This document shows, piece by piece, positions 6,865 to 11,057 of a DNA stretch of 11,057 nucleotides. The notes beneath the pieces were generated by a model that saw only the letters and a list, made by a program, of their open reading frames with translations, made no database searches and had not been told where the DNA came from. A program made the translations under genes and the position numbers. Each line of letters starts with the position of its first letter. Within the stretch, counting starts at the first letter, position 1. Source of the DNA: Caryophanales bacterium UBA4100 (GTDB taxonomy: Bacteria > Bacillota > Bacilli > Paenibacillales > UBA4045); assembly GCA_002383285.1 (NCBI GenBank), contig DFXU01000070.1:1-11057 (forward strand). The letters run 5' to 3'.

Positions 6865-7384
6865 TAGTTGTTTCCTTCCCTGTTATTGCTGCTAATTTCG
6901 CCTCTTTAACTTCGCGTCTCCATGTAAGCACAGTATCTAGTAATATGAACATTGTACCCACTACAACTCCTGAATCTGCAATGTTGAAGATAGGGAATAT
7001 GTAATCAACGTCCCAGCCGAACAAGGTGAATGTAAAAGTAAACTGTAAAAAATCCACAACCTCACCATACATTGCTCTATCCAGAAAATTACCAACCGCA
7101 CCACCAAGCATTAAAGCTAGAGCAAGTGGTACAAGCTTTAAGCCCATCTTAACCGTCTTCTGCAGATAATAGAAAATTCCGATTACGAAAACAACCGTAA
7201 TGATCAGAAAGAACATTCGTTGCCCTTGAAGTATCCCAAAAGCCGCACCGGTATTCCGGTGAGATGTTATCACGAAGAAATCTCCCCAGACAGGATGGAT
7301 GTCTCCTAAATTTAACTTGGTTTTTATTAACCATTTGGTAAATTGATCTAGAATAAATACAGCTAATGCTATTAGATAATACAT
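6851..7384 (-). CDS. lspA: Lipoprotein signal peptidase (signal peptidase II)
   Basis: Polytopic membrane aspartic protease that removes the signal peptide from lipid-modified prolipoproteins. From the ATG at 7384 the protein has 177 residues. Four hydrophobic segments lie at about 1-19, 57-74, 82-99 and 133-153. Conserved motifs are D13 in LDQFTKW, HRNTGAAFGIL (42-52), GGAVGNFLDR (94-103, N99 and D102), VVDF (D111) and FNIADSG (D137); the last two motifs hold the aspartates usually assigned as the catalytic pair. The stretch between VVDF and NIADS is several residues longer than in B. subtilis LspA as I recall it. I chose the ATG because GGAGG lies 11 nt upstream and the family starts at this point; an upstream TTG at 7408 would put that site inside the gene. 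A hydrophilic tail of about 20 residues follows the last membrane segment. It overlaps rluD by 14 bp. Confidence 0.95.
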   Translation of the reverse strand: MYYLIALAVFILDQFTKWLIKTKLNLGDIHPVWGDFFVITSHRNTGAAFGILQGQRMFFLIITVVFVIGIFYYLQKTVKMGLKLVPLALALMLGGAVGNFLDRAMYGEVVDFLQFTFTFTLFGWDVDYIFPIFNIADSGVVVGTMFILLDTVLTWRREVKEAKLAAITGKETTNESE

Positions 7385-7422
7385 TTCGCAGACTGCCTCC
7401 ACCCTCAAGCTTATCTTCGCTC

Positions 7423-7453
7423 ATTGTAGCATAACGCAACTTTGCCCGTCCAA
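7423..7453 (-). promoter_or_regulatory. Predicted extended -10 promoter of lspA
   Basis: On the minus strand, TACAAT (7428-7423) is a good -10 hexamer and is preceded by TGC, giving the extended -10 motif TGNTACAAT. A poor -35 candidate, TTGGAC (7453-7448), lies 19 bp upstream, which fits an extended -10 promoter that depends little on the -35. The predicted start near 7416 leaves about 31 nt of leader, including the GGAGG site, before the lspA ATG at 7384. It would drive lspA, rluD and probably dapL. Confidence 0.6.
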
Positions 7454-7483
7454 TAACTAGGAGTTGATTGAATTGGCTTACAT

Positions 7484-7500
7484 ACAAGGAATTACCTTGT
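7484..7500. repeat. 17-bp perfect dyad between lspA and the zinc-finger gene
   Basis: ACAAGG and CCTTGT form perfect 6-bp inverted arms around a 5-nt AATTA centre. The dyad lies in the divergent intergenic region, about 55 bp upstream of the predicted lspA -10 and about 65 bp upstream of the zinc-finger gene start. Its size and symmetry would suit a dimeric repressor site or a small 5'-UTR hairpin of the plus-strand gene. No specific regulator is recognised, and no clear sigma-A promoter for the plus-strand gene was found in the surrounding sequence. Confidence 0.4.
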
Positions 7501-7566
7501 GAGAAAATGCTTCAATCCGTGCATCCTAATCACAGATCCTCGTGTAGGAAAGGGGCTAAATCATCA

Positions 7567-8301
7567 ATGAATTTAACTGAGAAACAACGCACAAGGCTTC
7601 GGAAGCAATTGATTGCTCGTAAGAACGAAATCGACAAGCAATTGTTACAGAATGAGCATTATGGACTCAAGGAGTCCATGCGTGACTCAATCAGAGAGTT
7701 AAGCTTTTATGATAACCATCCCGCAGATCACGGAAGCGAATGGTTCGAGCGAGGCAAGGATATCGCCCTTAATGAGAATACTGAGCATAATTTAGAAGAA
7801 GTTGAGACTGCTTTAGAACGCATTCAAACGGAACAGTATGGGAAATGCTTGGAATGCGGAACGGATATTCCCTATGCGCGTCTAGAAGCTATTCCATGGA
7901 CAGCCTACTGTATTAAACATGCACCAAATCAGGATATTTCCCTTGGACGTCCAGTCGAGGAGGAGTTCTTAACTCCTCCATTCGGACGAACGAGCTTGGA
8001 TGAACGTGATGATCAAACACAATTTGATGGTGAGGATGCATGGCAGATTGTCGAAAGCTGGGGTAACTCCGATTCGCCAGCGTTGGCTGAGGATCCAGAA
8101 TCCTTAGACTATAACAATCTATACATCGAATCCGATGAGAATGTTGGTTACGTAGAGGCGCTAGAAAGCTTTATTGGTACAGATATATATGGGCAATCTA
8201 CCATGATATTCCGTAATAATGAGTACCAGAAATATATGGCTGGTGACGAAGGAGATCATGGTCTAGAATTAGATTCGTCTTCAATGCAAGAAGAGGATTA
8301 A
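7567..8301 (+). CDS. YteA-family DksA/TraR-type zinc-finger regulator
   Basis: The only plus-strand gene. The 244-residue protein has a charged N-terminal helical region (about 1-50, likely coiled coil) and the family motif DNHPADHGSEWFERGKDIALNE (49-70). A DksA/TraR finger follows in YGKCLECGTDIPYARLEAIPW..YCIKHA: C94, C97, C115 and H118, so the fourth ligand is histidine, not cysteine. From about 130 to the end the chain is strongly acidic, rich in D and E, and lacks recognisable motifs. Length and motifs match the YteA family of Bacillales regulators, and the position next to ileS and lspA corresponds to B. subtilis ylyA, a DksA-like protein. A role in RNA polymerase modulation is inferred from the family, not shown here. 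The ATG at 7567 follows an AGGAAAGGGG purine block; earlier in-frame starts lack a ribosome binding site and family-like sequence. Its stop overlaps the ileS stop tail to tail. Confidence 0.88.
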   Translation: MNLTEKQRTRLRKQLIARKNEIDKQLLQNEHYGLKESMRDSIRELSFYDNHPADHGSEWFERGKDIALNENTEHNLEEVETALERIQTEQYGKCLECGTDIPYARLEAIPWTAYCIKHAPNQDISLGRPVEEEFLTPPFGRTSLDERDDQTQFDGEDAWQIVESWGNSDSPALAEDPESLDYNNLYIESDENVGYVEALESFIGTDIYGQSTMIFRNNEYQKYMAGDEGDHGLELDSSSMQEED

Positions 8302-11054
8302 TTCGAGATGACCTCTGAACATCTCTTGCAAATCGTTGGATGCTCAGCATTATGACCAATATCCGTTGTGACAATCCAACAGCGATCGCACTTCTCACCG
8401 TCAGCCACCGTTATATGCACAGCACATTGCTTGAACATCATGGCTGAATCAGGAGCAGCTGTATCTGGTGTATACATCTTAACCTGCGATACGATGAATA
8501 AGGTATCCAACGGTTCAAAGCTCTGTAATAGCTTATATGCCGCTTCGTTCGGATATACATGTACACAGGCGCTTAGTGAATTCCCAATCAATTTGTCTTG
8601 ACGGGCTTGCTCTAGCGCTTTGAATACATCTTCACGCAGCTCAATGAATTGGCTCCACAGCTGCTCATTCTCGATATTGAATACCGATGTGTTGGCTTGC
8701 GGAAGTTCAGCAAGCTGTACACTGATTCCCGGAGTGTCTGGAATAAACCTCCAAACTTCGTCGGCTGTATGCGGCAAGATGGGAGCAATTATTCTTGTGA
8801 TCGCAGATAACGCTTCATACAATACGGTCTGACTAGCTCTCCTAGCTGGATCATTCGACCGACTTGCATATAATCGATCCTTTACAATATCGAGATAGAA
8901 AGCACTCATTTCGACCGCACAGAAATGATGAACGGCCTGATACACCACATGGAATTCATACTTCTCATAAGCGTTCGTCACACGTTCGATCATTCGATGC
9001 AATCGTGTCATTGCATATTTGTCTAATTCATTCATTGCTTCATAAGCTACACTATCTTGCTCATGATTGAAGTCACTTAAGTTCCCTAATAAGAATCTGA
9101 GTGTATTCCGAATTTTCCGGTATACTTCAGTAGTTTGAGTCAGGATGTTATCAGATATTCGGACATCCTCCTGATAATCAACTGAAGCAACCCACAGTCG
9201 GAGTATATCTGCCCCCAATGATCCACATACCTTCAAAGGATCGACGGTATTACCAATCGACTTTGACATTTTCCGTCCTTCACCATCGAGTGTGAAGCCA
9301 TGACTTAGGATGCCGCGATAAGGTGATTCCCCACGAACGGTAACACTTGTAATCAATGATGAATTATACCAGCCACGGTATTGGTCGGATCCTTCCAAAT
9401 ATAGATCGGCTGGAAAGCTTAATTCAGGTCTTGCTTCGAGAACCGCCATATGGCTAGATCCCGAGTCAAACCATACATCCATAATATCTGTTTCCTTACG
9501 GAAATCATTACTACCGCATGAAGAGCAGACCGCTTCTGCTGGTATCAGCTGTTCAGCTTCACGCGCAAACCAGATATTCGAGCCTTCTTGTTCGATAAGA
9601 TCAGCTACGTGACCAATAGACGCCTCAGTTGCTAGCGGTGTTGAGCACGCACGACAATAGAATATGGGTATTGGAACACCCCAGGCGCGTTGTCTGGATA
9701 TACACCAGTCTCCTCTGTCGGCAATCATATTATGCAGTCGGGTTTCACCCCAAGCCGGAGTCCATTTAACCTGCTTAATCTGATCTAACATTTGTTGACG
9801 AAATTTATCAACAGAAGCAAACCATTGCTCTGTAGCTCGGTAGATTACTGGCTTCTTCGTCCGCCAATCATGCATGTATTGATGTTGGATGAAGGACATA
9901 TGCAACAGCTTGCCCGATTCCTTCAACATCTCCGTAATCATCGCATTCGCTTTATCGTAGAATATACCTTCAAAGCCTGGTGCCTCATTCGTGAATTTCC
10001 CTTGATCATCGACCGGGCAGAGAACACCAATCTGATACCTCTGGCCGATGATGAAATCCTCTTCACCATGTCCAGGCGCAGTATGAACACAACCAGTGCC
10101 TGCTTCCAGCGTAACGTGATCACCAACCATAACCAAGGAATCCCGCTCATAGAATGGATGCTGGCAAACTACAAATTCTAGTGCTGCACCCTTCCAAGTA
10201 TTGAGGATATTATATTCATCCCAGCCTATTTGTTTGGCAGCTTCCTCAAGCATTCCCTCAGCAAGTACGTATTTATGATTATTGACTTCCACTAAAGCAT
10301 AATCATATTCCGGGTGTACGCTTATTCCTAGGTTAGCCGGCAACGTCCAAGGCGTTGTTGTCCAGATGACAATAGCTGCATCATTAGGCAATATCCCCTT
10401 ACCATCCTTCACATCGAAGGCTACATAGATGGAGGCTGAAGTTTTCTCCTTATACTCAATCTCAGCCTCTGCAAGTGCGCTCTCCGAAGATGGGGACCAA
10501 TATACAGGCTTCAATCCTTTATAAATCGAGCCCTTCTTGAACATCTCTCCGAATACACGGATTTGCTGAGCTTCATATTGAGGCTGCAGTGTCATATAAG
10601 GATTATCCCAATCCGCACTAATGCCTAATCTCTTAAAGCCTAAACGCTGCTTATCTACCCAGTTTAATGCATATTCTGCGCATGCAATGCGAAAATCAAG
10701 CACACTCATCTTCTTGCGATCAACCTTACCGTTATTCGTTATCGCCTGTTCAATTGGTAAGCCGTGAGTATCCCAGCCTGGAACATAAGGCGCATCGAAG
10801 CCCTTCATCGTCTTATAACGAATGATGAAATCCTTCAATAATTTATTCAACGCATGCCCGATATGGATGTCCCCATTAGCAAATGGAGGTCCATCATGCA
10901 GAATAAATTTCGGCTTCCCATTACGATGCTCTCTCACCTTCGCATAGATATCAATTTCTTCCCACCATTGCTGCATCTTCGGCTCTGCTTGAGGCAGATT
11001 ACCGCGCATCGGGAAATCAGTTAACGGTAAATTTAGCGACTTTCCATAATCCAC
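8298..11054 (-). CDS. ileS: Isoleucyl-tRNA synthetase
   Basis: Class I aminoacyl-tRNA synthetase that charges tRNA-Ile in the cytoplasm. The 918-residue bacterial-type protein is full length by family standards. It has HIGH (64-67) in the split Rossmann domain. The CP1 editing domain follows, with WTTTPWTLPANLG (231-243) and GTGCVHTAPGHGEEDF (319-334, D333). A CxxC pair at 467/470 with a partner pair at 510/513 is probably a zinc knuckle. KMSKS lies at 595-599, then the helical anticodon-binding region (about 675-800), and a C-terminal zinc finger (C889, C892, C909, C912). The apparent start is GTG at 11054, which fits the family N-terminus (MDYGKSLNLP). However, the frame is still open for the last codon to the window edge and the ribosome binding site is not visible, so the true start may lie just outside. 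Any upstream T-box leader is also outside. The gene converges on the zinc-finger gene with a 4-bp overlap of stop codons. Confidence 0.96.
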   Translation of the reverse strand: MDYGKSLNLPLTDFPMRGNLPQAEPKMQQWWEEIDIYAKVREHRNGKPKFILHDGPPFANGDIHIGHALNKLLKDFIIRYKTMKGFDAPYVPGWDTHGLPIEQAITNNGKVDRKKMSVLDFRIACAEYALNWVDKQRLGFKRLGISADWDNPYMTLQPQYEAQQIRVFGEMFKKGSIYKGLKPVYWSPSSESALAEAEIEYKEKTSASIYVAFDVKDGKGILPNDAAIVIWTTTPWTLPANLGISVHPEYDYALVEVNNHKYVLAEGMLEEAAKQIGWDEYNILNTWKGAALEFVVCQHPFYERDSLVMVGDHVTLEAGTGCVHTAPGHGEEDFIIGQRYQIGVLCPVDDQGKFTNEAPGFEGIFYDKANAMITEMLKESGKLLHMSFIQHQYMHDWRTKKPVIYRATEQWFASVDKFRQQMLDQIKQVKWTPAWGETRLHNMIADRGDWCISRQRAWGVPIPIFYCRACSTPLATEASIGHVADLIEQEGSNIWFAREAEQLIPAEAVCSSCGSNDFRKETDIMDVWFDSGSSHMAVLEARPELSFPADLYLEGSDQYRGWYNSSLITSVTVRGESPYRGILSHGFTLDGEGRKMSKSIGNTVDPLKVCGSLGADILRLWVASVDYQEDVRISDNILTQTTEVYRKIRNTLRFLLGNLSDFNHEQDSVAYEAMNELDKYAMTRLHRMIERVTNAYEKYEFHVVYQAVHHFCAVEMSAFYLDIVKDRLYASRSNDPARRASQTVLYEALSAITRIIAPILPHTADEVWRFIPDTPGISVQLAELPQANTSVFNIENEQLWSQFIELREDVFKALEQARQDKLIGNSLSACVHVYPNEAAYKLLQSFEPLDTLFIVSQVKMYTPDTAAPDSAMMFKQCAVHITVADGEKCDRCWIVTTDIGHNAEHPTICKRCSEVISN

Positions 11055-11057
11055 ATT

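Noticed and set aside
7149..7487. 112-codon minus-strand frame overlapping lspA in another frame
   Set aside because: It competes with the clear LspA frame, which carries all signature motifs, and runs across the predicted lspA promoter.
7481..7488. CATACAAG as a sporulation sigma-E-like -10 for the zinc-finger gene
   Set aside because: The hexamer CATACA fits, but no matching -35 is found at the right spacing. Sigma-F/G elements (a GCATA at 7429) also lack a partner -10.
7468..7566. 33-residue N-terminal extension of the zinc-finger protein starting at a TTG
   Set aside because: The residues look unlike the family; the ATG at 7567 has a purine-rich ribosome binding site and starts with the family-like MNLTEKQRTRLRKQL.
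8305..8325. Inverted repeat GAGATG/CATCTC just after the zinc-finger gene as a terminator
   Set aside because: Only 6 bp with a 9-nt loop, not followed by a T-run, and it lies inside the conserved ileS C-terminal coding sequence.
9792..10181. 129-codon plus-strand open frame inside ileS
   Set aside because: It lies entirely antisense to well-conserved ileS coding sequence and lacks a ribosome binding site or recognisable family features; the same holds for the other antisense frames inside carA, carB, pyrC, pyrR and dapL.

Overview
The window is a chromosomal housekeeping region of a low-to-moderate-GC Firmicute. The order ileS, YteA/YlyA-like gene, lspA, rluD, pyrR and pyr genes matches the core order known from Bacillus subtilis and relatives. 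Together with the protein sequences and a dapL gene, it suggests Bacillales, most likely a Paenibacillus-like member of the Paenibacillaceae. That placement is inferred from family resemblance; no rRNA or other marker is present. Almost everything lies on the minus strand, so the biological reading order runs from high to low coordinates.

Layout in transcription order: ileS (isoleucyl-tRNA synthetase, 11054 to 8298) enters at the right edge and meets, tail to tail, the only plus-strand gene, a YteA-family DksA/TraR-type zinc-finger regulator (7567-8301). A roughly 180-bp divergent intergenic region (7385-7566) carries an extended -10 promoter for lspA and a perfect 17-bp dyad. lspA (lipoprotein signal peptidase) overlaps rluD (23S rRNA pseudouridine synthase) by 14 bp. 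After 81 bp with no convincing promoter comes dapL (LL-diaminopimelate aminotransferase, lysine and cell-wall precursor synthesis). A strong sigma-A promoter begins one base after the dapL stop codon. It is followed by a roughly 220-nt leader with a textbook PyrR-controlled attenuator: PyrR-binding anti-antiterminator, antiterminator and intrinsic terminator. The leader serves pyrR, pyrC (dihydroorotase), carA and carB (carbamoyl-phosphate synthetase). carB runs off the left edge.

How the genes work together: CarAB makes carbamoyl phosphate and PyrC closes the dihydroorotate ring. PyrR bound to UMP/UTP would stop transcription in the leader. The enzyme between them in the pathway, aspartate carbamoyltransferase (PyrB), is not encoded here although pyrR and pyrC are only 38 bp apart; the uracil permease PyrP found in the B. 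subtilis operon is also absent. Because no terminator separates dapL from the leader, the same attenuator should also decide whether lspA-rluD-dapL transcripts read into the pyr genes.

I see no mobile elements, CRISPR arrays, tRNA or rRNA genes, and no clearly novel system. All non-coding stretches are under 300 bp. The points most worth a second look are the missing pyrB, the dapL placement and its shared attenuator, the dyad between lspA and the zinc-finger gene, and a PyrR-box look-alike in antisense orientation between pyrC and carA.
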